Shown one piece after another: positions 1-7,981 of a DNA stretch of 64,000 nt. Each line of letters opens with the position of its first letter. Position 1 is the first letter of the stretch. The notes under the pieces were generated by a model. The model did no database searches. It was not told the DNA's origin and saw nothing but the letters and a program-made list of their open reading frames with translations. Both the position numbers and the translations under genes were made by a program. Origin of the DNA: Nitratireductor thuwali (lineage in GTDB: Bacteria; Pseudomonadota; Alphaproteobacteria; Rhizobiales; Rhizobiaceae); the NCBI RefSeq assembly GCF_036621415.1, contig NZ_CP030941.1, forward strand, positions 434,001 through 498,000, read 5' to 3'.

Positions 1-1408
1 AGGAATTGGCGCCGTTTTCCAGAAGCCTGCGCACCAGATAAGCCAGCAGATCCCGATGCGCGCCCACCGGCGCATAGATGCGGCACCGCGTGCCCTGGCG
101 CTTGCGCACCACCTCGTGCAGCGCTTCGCCCATGCCGTGGAGCCGCTGGAACTCGAAGGCCTGCTTGTCTTCGGCCATGGAAAGGATGGCGGCGACCGTA
201 TGGGCGTTGTGCGTGGCGAATTGGGGGTAGATGCGGTCCGTCATCGACAGGAGCTTGCGCGCGCAGGCGATGTAGGAGACGTCCGTGTTCACCTTGCGCG
301 TGAAGACGGGATAGCCGTCAAGGCCCATCACCTGGGCGCGCTTGATCTCGGTGTCCCAATAGGCGCCTTTGACCAGCCGCACCATGATCCTTCGGCCGAG
401 CTTCCCGGCCAGCGCATGCAGCCAATCGATGACGAAGGGCGCGCGCTGCCCATAGGCCTGCACGACGACGCCGAACCCATCCCAGCCTTCCAGCGACGGA
501 TCGGCCAGAACCTGTTCGATCACGTCGAGCGAAACGTCCAGCCGGTCGGCTTCCTCGGCATCGATATTGAGTCCCATGCGCGCCGCCCTGGCCGCTTGCG
601 CCAGTTCCAGAAGCCGCGCCGTCATCAGCGGCATCATCTGCGCCTTGTGCGTCGCCTCGTAGCGCGGATGCAGCGCCGAAAGCTTGACCGATATGCCCGG
701 ATTGACACGGATGTCGCCGCTCTTGGCTTCGGCCTGGAGCGCTGCGATCGCGTCCGCATACGCCTTGTGATAACGCTGCGCATCCGCCTCGGTGCGCGCG
801 GCCTCGCCCAGCATGTCATAGGAATAGGTGTAGCCTTTCGCGGTCATCGAGCGGCCGCGCTTGATCGCCTCGGAGATGGTGCGCCCGAGCACGAACTGCT
901 CGCCCATCTCGCGCATGGCAGCGGCCACCGCGGTGCGGATCACCGGCTCGCCCAGCCGCCGCACCATGCCGCGCAGCAGCGATTCCACGCCGTCGCCGCT
1001 TTCGTCCAGCACCCGACCCGTGAGCATCAGCGCCCAGGTGGAGGCATTGACGAAAATGGAGGCCGATTCGCCGGAATGGGCAGACCAGTCATGCGGGGCG
1101 ATCTTGTCGCGGATCAGATCGTCGACCGTCTCGGCATCCGGCACGCGCAGCAGCGCCTCGGCAAGGCACATCAGCGCCACGCCCTCACTGGTCGAAAGGC
1201 CGTACTCGGAAAGGAAGGCCTCCATCAGATGGAGGTCGGAATCCGACCTTACCGCCCGCACCAGCTGCGCCGCCTCGGCCGATATCGCCGCCCGCCGCGC
1301 CTCCGAGAGACCGGCCATGGCCACCAGCGCGGACACGGCCTGTTCCTCATCGGCCAAATAGTGCTCACGGATCGCCCGGCGGATGGCATCCAGATCTGGC
1401 AACGGCAT
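1..1408 (-). CDS. putA: Bifunctional proline dehydrogenase / P5C dehydrogenase PutA (N-terminal part, cut by window edge)
   Basis: The reading frame is open from an ATG at 1408 down to base 1, giving about 469 residues; the C-terminal aldehyde dehydrogenase half lies outside. What is visible is the N-terminal arm followed by a proline dehydrogenase (FAD) barrel, with stretches such as RIMVRLVKGAYWD, YPQFATHNAHT, FQRLHGMGE and RIYAPVGAHRDLLAYL that are hallmarks of PutA. The enzyme oxidises proline to P5C and then, in the missing half, to glutamate. It is divergent from an Lrp-type regulator starting 208 bp away, the usual putA/putR arrangement in rhizobia and agrobacteria. There is no sign of a frameshift in the visible part. 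Confidence 0.95.
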   Translation of the reverse strand, partial: MPLPDLDAIRRAIREHYLADEEQAVSALVAMAGLSEARRAAISAEAAQLVRAVRSDSDLHLMEAFLSEYGLSTSEGVALMCLAEALLRVPDAETVDDLIRDKIAPHDWSAHSGESASIFVNASTWALMLTGRVLDESGDGVESLLRGMVRRLGEPVIRTAVAAAMREMGEQFVLGRTISEAIKRGRSMTAKGYTYSYDMLGEAARTEADAQRYHKAYADAIAALQAEAKSGDIRVNPGISVKLSALHPRYEATHKAQMMPLMTARLLELAQAARAARMGLNIDAEEADRLDVSLDVIEQVLADPSLEGWDGFGVVVQAYGQRAPFVIDWLHALAGKLGRRIMVRLVKGAYWDTEIKRAQVMGLDGYPVFTRKVNTDVSYIACARKLLSMTDRIYPQFATHNAHTVAAILSMAEDKQAFEFQRLHGMGEALHEVVRKRQGTRCRIYAPVGAHRDLLAYLVRRLLENGANS

Positions 1409-1615
1409 CGTGGCGCACTCCTCATGTCTACGACCAGCTTAGCATCGCAATCGCCGTTCCTGAAAAGACCGGACGCAGCCGATGGAACCCTGGCCTCGAT
1501 GCCATCCGGCTTCTCTAGCATGCCGCAAAACGCGCACACGGACTGAATCATTGCTATATGCAGAGCATTCAGACTAAAATTGCTCTTCAAACAGATCAAA
1601 TGAGATTGTTGTTCC

Positions 1616-2068
1616 ATGTCTGCAGGACAACTGGACCGCATCGACAGGAATATCGTCGACGCCCTTTCCCGCAACGCGCGCCTTTCGCTCAGCGCGCTCG
1701 CCCAGGAGGTCGGCCTTTCCAAGACGCCGGTCCAGGCCCGGCTCCGGCGCCTGGAAGAGCAAGGATATATCCGCGGCTATGCCGCGCTCGTGGACCGCGA
1801 GCGCATGGGCGAAGGGCACATCGCCTTCGTCCAGGTGACGCTCTCCGACACCCGGTCATCGGCTCTGGAAGCTTTCAACAAGGCAGCGCTCGCCGTGCCC
1901 GAAATCGAGCAGTGCCACATGATAGCGGCCAGCTTCGATTACCTCCTCAAGATCCGCACCCGCGATATCAAGGCGTATCGCCGGGTGCTGGGCGAGCGCA
2001 TCTCCGCCCTGCCCCACGTCTCGCACACCTCGACCTTTGTCGCCATGGAGACGGTGAAGGACCGTTAG
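1616..2068 (+). CDS. putR: Lrp/AsnC-family transcriptional regulator, PutR type
   Basis: 150 residues, the normal length of a single-domain Lrp. Residues about 5-64 form the winged helix-turn-helix (opening LDRIDRNIVDALSRNARLS, recognition region VGLSKTPVQARLRRLEEQG). Residues about 70-140 form the RAM/AsnC effector domain. It reads away from putA across a 207-bp shared intergenic region. In Agrobacterium and Rhodobacter the same arrangement encodes PutR, a proline-responsive activator of putA. The AT-richer stretch at about 1545-1615 is where a promoter and binding sites would be expected. Assignment as PutR rests on the neighbourhood; the family assignment is secure. Confidence 0.9.
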   Translation: MSAGQLDRIDRNIVDALSRNARLSLSALAQEVGLSKTPVQARLRRLEEQGYIRGYAALVDRERMGEGHIAFVQVTLSDTRSSALEAFNKAALAVPEIEQCHMIAASFDYLLKIRTRDIKAYRRVLGERISALPHVSHTSTFVAMETVKDR

Positions 2069-2079
2069 GCGTTTGAACG

Positions 2080-2112
2080 CCGGTTCCGATTTTCGGACCG
2101 ATGCCGCTGCAA
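2080..2112. repeat. Fragment of a dispersed palindromic repeat
   Basis: The segment after putR contains TTCCGATTTTCGG followed by a base change and CCGATGCC. Almost the same words recur at about 49126-49146, in the distal hairpin of the repeat behind the corrinoid activase gene. This looks like a partial or degenerate copy of that family. It is short, so coincidence cannot be excluded. Confidence 0.35.
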
Positions 2113-2173
2113 GATTTGCCAGACCGCCCGAACGTGCTATGCGCCCATGGCTTTGTCACGGAGAGGAATGCGC

Positions 2174-3100
2174 ATGGTCAACCATGGGGTGGCGTCGATC
2201 GGCGAATGCATGCTGGAGCTTTCCGGCGGCAGCGTGGGCGGCAATTGGAAGCTGGGCTATGCCGGCGACACCTTCAACACGCTCTGGGCCCTGCGCGCGC
2301 TGACCCCCGCCGAGATGCCGGCCGACTATGTCAGCGCCTTCGGCGACGATCCGTTCTCGCAACAGCAGATCGCCTTCTTCCGCGAACATGGCATCGGCAC
2401 GGCGGCAAGCCCGGTGATTGCCGGCGCCCGGCCCGGACTATACGCCATCACATTGACCGGCGCCGAACGCTCCTTCACCTATTGGCGCTCCGATTCCGCC
2501 GCGAGAAGGCTGGCGGACGATGCCGACGCATTGGCGAAAAGCCTTGAAAACCGGCAGCTTATATATTTTTCCGGAATCACTCTGGCAATTCTGTCGGAGG
2601 CCGGGCGCAACACGCTTCTGAACGCCCTGAAACAGGCCAGGGCCGGCGGCAGCCTCGTCGCCTTCGATCCCAACTATCGGCCACGCCTATGGCCGTCTCC
2701 CGATGCCGCCCGCGGCGCGATCGCAAAGGCGCTCGAAGTGACCGACATCGCGCTGCCGACATTCCCGGATGAGGCAGAGCTTTTCGGCGAAGCGACGCCC
2801 GCCGACACGGCGCGGCGCTTGGCAGAAGCCGGCGTCGGCGAGATCGCCGTCAAGGACGGGCAGCGGCCGACGGTCCTCCTGCTCGACGGCAGGCCGGTCG
2901 AAATTCCGGTCGAACCGGTGCCGGCGCCGGTTGACACGACCGGCGCCGGCGATTCCTTCAATGGCGGCTATCTGGCTGCCCGCCTGGCCGGAGATGCGCC
3001 TGACGAGGCGGCACGCCGGGCACACCGCGTTGCGGCGGCCTGCATCAAGGTGCACGGCGCGCTGGCGCCCTTCGAGGTGCTGCAAGCCGCCTTCAGATAG
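2174..3100 (+). CDS. kdgK: 2-dehydro-3-deoxygluconokinase (PfkB family)
   Basis: 308 residues. The protein opens with GVASIGECMLEL and YAGDTFNT, followed by SFTYWRSDSAARR, YFSGITLAILS and FDPNYRPRLW, all closely matching KdgK. The PfkB anion-hole and catalytic-base motif GAGD is at residues 257-260 with D260 as the base. It phosphorylates 2-keto-3-deoxygluconate to KDPG, feeding Entner-Doudoroff metabolism. I chose the ATG at 2174 because GGAGAGG at 2160-2166 sits 7 bp upstream; an upstream in-frame ATG at 2147 has no such site. Its 3' end converges with the aldehyde dehydrogenase gene, 5 bp apart. It could serve the uronate/sugar-acid module near 49-54 kb, but that link is inference. Confidence 0.9.
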   Translation: MVNHGVASIGECMLELSGGSVGGNWKLGYAGDTFNTLWALRALTPAEMPADYVSAFGDDPFSQQQIAFFREHGIGTAASPVIAGARPGLYAITLTGAERSFTYWRSDSAARRLADDADALAKSLENRQLIYFSGITLAILSEAGRNTLLNALKQARAGGSLVAFDPNYRPRLWPSPDAARGAIAKALEVTDIALPTFPDEAELFGEATPADTARRLAEAGVGEIAVKDGQRPTVLLLDGRPVEIPVEPVPAPVDTTGAGDSFNGGYLAARLAGDAPDEAARRAHRVAAACIKVHGALAPFEVLQAAFR

Positions 3101-3105
3101 CAGCC

Positions 3106-4563
3106 CTAAAGGCCCAACCCGCCGATGCAGACATATTTGGTGTCGAGATAGTCTTCGATGCCCTGGTGCCCGCCTTCCCTGCCGAGCCCGGATTCCTTCA
3201 CGCCGCCGAACGGTGCCTCCACGGCAGTGATGACGCCTTCATTGACGCCGACCAACCCGTATCTCAGACCTTCCATCACCCGGAATGCGCGGCCGAGATC
3301 GGACGTGTAGAAATAGCAGGCCAGGCCGAAGACCGTATCGTTGGCCAGCGCCACGCCGTCCTCCTCCTTCTCGAAACGGAAGATGGGCGCGACCGGGCCG
3401 AAGATTTCTTCCTGCATGAAGCGCATCTGCGGCGTCGCTTCGGTGATGATGGTGGGCTCGAAAAAGGTGCCGCCGAGCGCATGCCGGCTGCCGCCGGCGA
3501 CGACCTTGCCGCCTTTGGAGGTGGCATCGGCGATGAATTCCTCGACCTTCTCCACGGCATCGGCATCGATCAGCGGCCCCTGCTGGGTGCCGTCGTCGAG
3601 GCCGGAGCCGACCTTCAGCCGCTTCGTCTCCTCGACCATCTTCTCCACGAAGCGGTCGTAGATGCCCGCCTGCACGAAAAACCGGTTCGTGCACACGCAG
3701 GTCTGCCCGGAATTGCGGTACTTGGCGGCGATGGCGCCCTGCACGGCCCGATCAAGGTCGGCGTCGTCGAAAACGACGAAGGGAGCATTGCCCCCGAGCT
3801 CCATCGACACCTTCTTCACCGTATCGGCCGACTTCTTCAACAACAGCTTGCCGATCTCCGTGGAACCGGTGAACGTGATCTTGCGCACCAGCGGGTTGGA
3901 GCAAAGCTCGTCGCCGATTTGCGAGGCAGAGCCGGTCACGATGTTGACGACGCCCCTGGGAATGCCGGCTTCCTCGCACAGAACGCCCCATGCAAGGCCC
4001 GAATAGGGTGTCTGCGAGGCCGGCTTGGCGACTGCCGTGCAGCCGGCCGCGATCGCCGGGCCGAGCTTGCGCGCCAGCATGGAGGAGGGAAAGTTCCACG
4101 GGGTGATCGCGCCGATGACGCCGACGGGCTCTTTCGTCACCATGATACGCCGGTCCGCCCATGGCGAAGGTACCGTGTCGCCATAGATGCGGCGCCCTTC
4201 TTCGGCATACCACAGCACGTAGGAAGCCGACATGCCGACCTCGCCCTTGGCCTCTGCGAATGGCTTGCCCTGTTCCATGACCAGGAGTTCGGCGAGAGCA
4301 TCCTGATTGTCCATGATCACGTCGTGAAGCTTGCGCAGCATCCGCGCGCGCTCGGCGGCGGAGGTTTTCCTGAAACTGCCGAATGCTTCCTGCGCGGCCT
4401 CGATGGCGCGCCGCGTCTCCGCTCCGCCGGCCTTCGGTACGCCGCCGATGCGCTGGCCGTTGGCCGGATTGACGACATCGATCGTCTCGCCCGAATCGGC
4501 ACCGACCCAGGCGCCGCCGATATAGTTCGCCTCCTTCAGGAAATGGCTCGTCTTCTGCAGCAT
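3106..4563 (-). CDS. gabD: NAD(P)-dependent succinate-semialdehyde dehydrogenase
   Basis: 485 residues, the usual GabD length. It has the class-I aldehyde dehydrogenase layout: NAD-binding PWNFPSSMLARK at about 155-166, catalytic Glu255 in MELGG, catalytic Cys289 in NSGQTCVC, and a C-terminal FGGVKESGLGREGG. The CVC pair around the catalytic cysteine is a known feature of GabD. It oxidises succinate semialdehyde to succinate in GABA or amine breakdown. The start at 4563 is preceded by GAGGAGGT at good spacing; a longer form from 4590 is less likely. It may be co-transcribed from its own promoter, since the next gene upstream is about 155 bp away. Confidence 0.9.
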   Translation of the reverse strand: MLQKTSHFLKEANYIGGAWVGADSGETIDVVNPANGQRIGGVPKAGGAETRRAIEAAQEAFGSFRKTSAAERARMLRKLHDVIMDNQDALAELLVMEQGKPFAEAKGEVGMSASYVLWYAEEGRRIYGDTVPSPWADRRIMVTKEPVGVIGAITPWNFPSSMLARKLGPAIAAGCTAVAKPASQTPYSGLAWGVLCEEAGIPRGVVNIVTGSASQIGDELCSNPLVRKITFTGSTEIGKLLLKKSADTVKKVSMELGGNAPFVVFDDADLDRAVQGAIAAKYRNSGQTCVCTNRFFVQAGIYDRFVEKMVEETKRLKVGSGLDDGTQQGPLIDADAVEKVEEFIADATSKGGKVVAGGSRHALGGTFFEPTIITEATPQMRFMQEEIFGPVAPIFRFEKEEDGVALANDTVFGLACYFYTSDLGRAFRVMEGLRYGLVGVNEGVITAVEAPFGGVKESGLGREGGHQGIEDYLDTKYVCIGGLGL

Positions 4564-4719
4564 GGATACCTCCTCGGCGGCTCTGCGCACCGCTTCCGCT
4601 AAATCGACTACCGGTCAAGGCAAAGTGGGGCATAACAGGGCCGGCAGCAAGCATAGTCCTCGCACCAGTCCGTCTCAAACCTAGTGCCAGCCGCGATCGG
4701 GGCAAGGCCGATCCAGGGC

Positions 4720-5670
4720 CTATCCGAACACCCATTGCGCGACGGAAAGCCAGAAGGCGGTGGTCAGCACCGCCAGTGCCGTTCCGATGGTCATCGTGTT
4801 GGAGGCAAGCGCCTGGCCGGTGCCGAACTGCGAGGCGATCAGATAGGGGTTGACGCCGGTGGGCAGCGAGGCCGCGGCCACCACGACCTTGGCGCTCATC
4901 GGCGGAAGACCGATGAGCTTGGCGAGAAGCAGCGCGGCCGCGGGCATCAGAAACAGCTTGAGGGCGGCCACCGCGATGGCCGGCCGCACATTGCCTGAAA
5001 TTCCGTAGCGCCGAAGCCCGAGCCCCATGGCGAACAACGCGACGGGACCGGCGACATTGGCAAGCGAATCGACGAGCCGCGACATCAGCGACGGCATTTC
5101 CAGGCCGATGAAACGCCACAGGAGCCCGCAGACAATGCCGACGATGAGCGGATTGGTGAACATCTTGCGGACGAAATCCACCAGCAGCGCGCGGGGGGCC
5201 ACTTTCGGCCCAGCCGCCGGCCCGACAAGCCCGAACAGGAGAATCGACATGCCGATCATGATGGGCAGGTGGATCGACACGATCAGAGACAGCGTCTCGA
5301 AACCGCGCTCGCCATAGACGCCGAGCATGAACGGAATGCCCAGCAGGACCAGGTTCGAGAACCCGGCGGCAAGCCCGCCCACCACGCCGGCCTGACTCTC
5401 GCGCTTGAAGACATGCACGACCATGAGCTGCGAGACCGCCCAGGTGGCGGCGATCGCGGGGAAATATGCCGCCCAGAGTCCCCACGGCAGGCCATCGCCG
5501 AAATCGGCATTGGCCATGGTCCGGAACAGAAGCAGCGGAACGGCCACCGATACGGCAAAGGCCGTGAGCGCCTCGCCCGTTGCTTCGTTCAGGAAGCCGC
5601 GCCACCCGCTGGCATAGCCAAGCGCGACAAGACCGAATACGAAGGCAATGGTTTCGACAAGGGGAGACAT
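4720..5670 (-). CDS. AEC-family (auxin efflux carrier-like) permease
   Basis: 316 residues, strongly hydrophobic throughout, with about ten predicted membrane segments in two five-helix halves. The pattern (IGMSILLFGLVGPA, FTNPLIVGIVCGLLW, SLPTGVNPYLIASQFG) fits the AEC/membrane transport protein family. The SLPTGVNPYLIA stretch is typical of the second half. Family members export or exchange organic anions such as malate or malonate; the substrate here is unknown. The first ATG at 5670 lies very close to a GGGAG, so the true start could be slightly different. It shares the strand with gabD but is separated by about 155 bp. Confidence 0.8.
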   Translation of the reverse strand: MSPLVETIAFVFGLVALGYASGWRGFLNEATGEALTAFAVSVAVPLLLFRTMANADFGDGLPWGLWAAYFPAIAATWAVSQLMVVHVFKRESQAGVVGGLAAGFSNLVLLGIPFMLGVYGERGFETLSLIVSIHLPIMIGMSILLFGLVGPAAGPKVAPRALLVDFVRKMFTNPLIVGIVCGLLWRFIGLEMPSLMSRLVDSLANVAGPVALFAMGLGLRRYGISGNVRPAIAVAALKLFLMPAAALLLAKLIGLPPMSAKVVVAAASLPTGVNPYLIASQFGTGQALASNTMTIGTALAVLTTAFWLSVAQWVFG

Positions 5671-5788
5671 CTCCCACTGCCATAAGCTGAGTCCAGGCTG
5701 TGGTAAAGCTGGGGCAAGAGCGGCGGGTTTCCCTCAAACGCGCATCGATCCTATATGTAGGGCTGCTTTTCAGACACAGGACTACCGA

Positions 5789-6340
5789 ATGCTACGTTGG
5801 CTGCCTCTTCTTCTCGCTCTCCTCATAGTGCCGGCCCAGGCCACCGAAGCGGGATGGGCGCTGCTTCGCAATGGCGGCCAGGTCGTCCTGCTCAACCATG
5901 CGGACGCGCCTGGAACCGGCGATCCGGCCGCGTTCGAGATCGGCAATTGCGCCACCCAGCGCAATCTTTCGGCGCGCGGACGGCAGCAGGCAAAGCGCAT
6001 CGGCGCGCTGTTCTTCGCCCGTGCGGCACCCGTCGACCAGGTGCTGACAAGCCGCTACTGCCGGGCGCGCGACACGGCCGAACTCGCCTTCGGCGACACC
6101 GTGGTTGAGGAATTCGAACCGCTGGACCAGCTTCCGGCCGAACCGGAAGCCGCGGCGGCGCAGGTCGACGCCATGCTGGAGCGGATACTGGAGTACACGG
6201 GCTCCGGGAATCTCGTCATGGTGACGCACCCTTCCAACATCGAGGCGCTGACCGGGGTACGCCCGCGCGACGGCGAGGCCGTGATCCTGGCACGCGGCGA
6301 GGACAGCGTCAGCGCGGCAGCGCGCATCGCCTTCAACTGA
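5789..6340 (+). CDS. Exported histidine-phosphatase-superfamily protein with altered RH motif
   Basis: 183 residues. Residues 1-18 form a cleavable signal peptide ending PAQA. The rest is a histidine phosphatase fold: LLNHADAPGTGDP at 34-46, the second signature SRYCRARDTA, and VTHPSNIEALTG near the end. The usual motif in this family is LLRHA..; here the arginine is Asn36, although the nucleophile His37 is kept. This may mean weak or lost phosphatase activity. The start is chosen at 5789 because it puts the signal peptide at the N-terminus. A short inverted repeat (GGCAAC/GTTGCC, 6342-6358) follows the stop codon. Likely periplasmic; substrate unknown. Confidence 0.75.
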   Translation: MLRWLPLLLALLIVPAQATEAGWALLRNGGQVVLLNHADAPGTGDPAAFEIGNCATQRNLSARGRQQAKRIGALFFARAAPVDQVLTSRYCRARDTAELAFGDTVVEEFEPLDQLPAEPEAAAAQVDAMLERILEYTGSGNLVMVTHPSNIEALTGVRPRDGEAVILARGEDSVSAAARIAFN

Positions 6341-6449
6341 GGGCAACGGCCGGTTGCCGCCCATCGGCCCTTTTCCTGCCGCAAAAAACCGATTACAGAG
6401 CCGCTCATCCGCAAGCTGAAACGAATCTCCCCACACTGAGGGACCTGCC

Positions 6450-6731
6450 GTGACCACGACATTCGACAAAGTAGCCGACATTATCTCCGAGACCAGCGAG
6501 ATCGACCGCGAAAAGATCACGCCGGAAAGCCACACGATCGACGATCTGGGTATCGACAGCCTCGACTTTCTGGACATCGTTTTCGCCATCGACAAGGAAT
6601 TCGGCATCAAGGTGCCCCTGGAAAAATGGACCCAGGAGGTCAACGACGGAAAGGTTTCCACCGAGGAATATTTCGTCATGAAGAACCTTTGCTCGAAGAT
6701 CGACGACCTGGTCGCCGCGAAGGCCGCCTGA
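6450..6731 (+). CDS. acpXL: Specialised acyl carrier protein for very-long-chain lipid A acyl groups
   Basis: 93 residues, longer than housekeeping AcpP, with phosphopantetheine attachment at Ser37 in GIDSLDFLD. The C-terminal half ([17 protein letters not shown] and [14 protein letters not shown]) is characteristic of AcpXL. It carries the growing C26-C28 (omega-1)-hydroxy fatty acid that is later attached to lipid A. Translation starts at a GTG (6450) behind GAGGGAC. It opens a five-gene same-strand set ending with lpxXL. In Rhizobium leguminosarum a dehydratase gene fabZXL normally follows acpXL; here the next gene begins 57 bp later and is a ketosynthase. Confidence 0.95.
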   Translation: MTTTFDKVADIISETSEIDREKITPESHTIDDLGIDSLDFLDIVFAIDKEFGIKVPLEKWTQEVNDGKVSTEEYFVMKNLCSKIDDLVAAKAA

Positions 6732-6788
6732 TCGCCGCCTGACGTCCCGTGGGGCCGCGCTGCGCAACCGCCAGAAAATGAGGCCGAC

Positions 6789-7964
6789 ATGAAACCGAAC
6801 GACGTCGTCATCACCGGCATCGGCATCGTGTCCTCGCTCGGCCTTGGCGTTGACGAGCACTGGCGCGCGCTGGCCGACCCGAGACCGGTCCTCGATGGCG
6901 AGCGCTTCGCGCCCTATGTCGTCCATCCCCTGCCCGAGATCGACTGGAGCACACAGATCCCCAAGCGCGGCGATCAGCGGCAGATGGAGACCTGGCAGCG
7001 GCTGGGCACCTACACGGCCGGCCTCGCGCTGGCCGATGCGGGCATGAAGGAAGACGAGGCGCTGTGCGCCTCGATGGACATGGTGGTGGCCGCCGGCGGC
7101 GGCGAGCGCGACATCGACGTCGACCAGGGCATCCTCGATGCCTCGCTGACCCGCAACGACCATGACGTGCTGCTCAACGAGAAACTGACGACGGAATTGC
7201 GCCCGACCCTCTTCCTGGCGCAGCTTTCCAATCTGCTGGCCGGCAACATCTCCATCGTTCACAAGGTCACCGGCTCCTCACGCACCTTCATGGGCGAGGA
7301 AGGCGCCGGCGTCTCCGCTGTCGAAACCGCCGCCGCCCGCATCCGCTCCGGCCAGTCGAGCCACCTTCTGGTGGGCGCCGCCTTCCAGACCGAGCATCCC
7401 GACATGCTGCTCGCCTATGAGTTGGCCGGCTTCCTGCAGCGCGGCGACTGGTCGCCGGTGTGGGCGCGGCGCGAACAGGACGGCGGCGGCGTGATCACCG
7501 GTTCCGGCGCGGCCTTCCTGGTCCTTGAATCGCGCGAGCACGCGCAAAAGCGCGGCAGGCAGGCTTACGCCGCGATCGGACCCGTCGTATCGGGCCGCGC
7601 GCCGCGCGAGGACGCCGCGCTGGAGACAGCGCTGCGCGCCATGGCCGAAACGCTCGGCGGCGCGCCGACGCTGGCCCTCTCCGGCGCATCCGGGGCGCAC
7701 AAGGTCACCGCCCTCGAACGGCGCGTGTTGGAGGGACAGGAAGATATGGCCGTGCGCGGCTTCTCTTCCCTGACCGGTCACCTGAAGGAGGCCCAGTTCC
7801 CGTTCGCCGTGGCGCTGGCGGCGATGGCCATCCAAAAGCAGGCGGCCTATCCCGCTTTCGACCCCGACCGCGAGCGATCGACCGACGCCGCGCCTTCCGC
7901 CATACTGGCCACCGCCATCGGCTATAATTGCTTCGAAGGCATGGGCCTCGTGGTCAAGGCCTGA
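6789..7964 (+). CDS. fabF2XL: FabF2XL-type ketosynthase-like protein lacking the catalytic cysteine
   Basis: 391 residues with a thiolase/ketosynthase fold (VVITGIGIVSSLGLG at the start, GSGAAFLVLESREHA in the middle). The nucleophile region reads TGSSRTF (161-167) instead of the usual ACSSG-type motif. The first active-site histidine region (normally AHGT) is replaced by ALSGASGAH. The later GH of SLTGHLKE survives. This resembles the chain-length-factor subunit (KS-beta) of type II polyketide synthases. It lies immediately before a complete ketosynthase, so the two probably form a heterodimer that elongates the very-long-chain acyl group. The gene order matches the rhizobial acpXL operon. 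Confidence 0.85.
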   Translation: MKPNDVVITGIGIVSSLGLGVDEHWRALADPRPVLDGERFAPYVVHPLPEIDWSTQIPKRGDQRQMETWQRLGTYTAGLALADAGMKEDEALCASMDMVVAAGGGERDIDVDQGILDASLTRNDHDVLLNEKLTTELRPTLFLAQLSNLLAGNISIVHKVTGSSRTFMGEEGAGVSAVETAAARIRSGQSSHLLVGAAFQTEHPDMLLAYELAGFLQRGDWSPVWARREQDGGGVITGSGAAFLVLESREHAQKRGRQAYAAIGPVVSGRAPREDAALETALRAMAETLGGAPTLALSGASGAHKVTALERRVLEGQEDMAVRGFSSLTGHLKEAQFPFAVALAAMAIQKQAAYPAFDPDRERSTDAAPSAILATAIGYNCFEGMGLVVKA

Positions 7965-7981
7965 CAGAAAGGGCGCGCCCC

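Noticed and set aside
3752..5737. Long minus-strand open frame of more than 600 codons across gabD and the AEC gene
   Set aside because: It lies in another frame of two well-supported genes and its translation is Arg/Gly/Ala-rich low-complexity with no family motif, as expected for shadow frames in GC-rich DNA.
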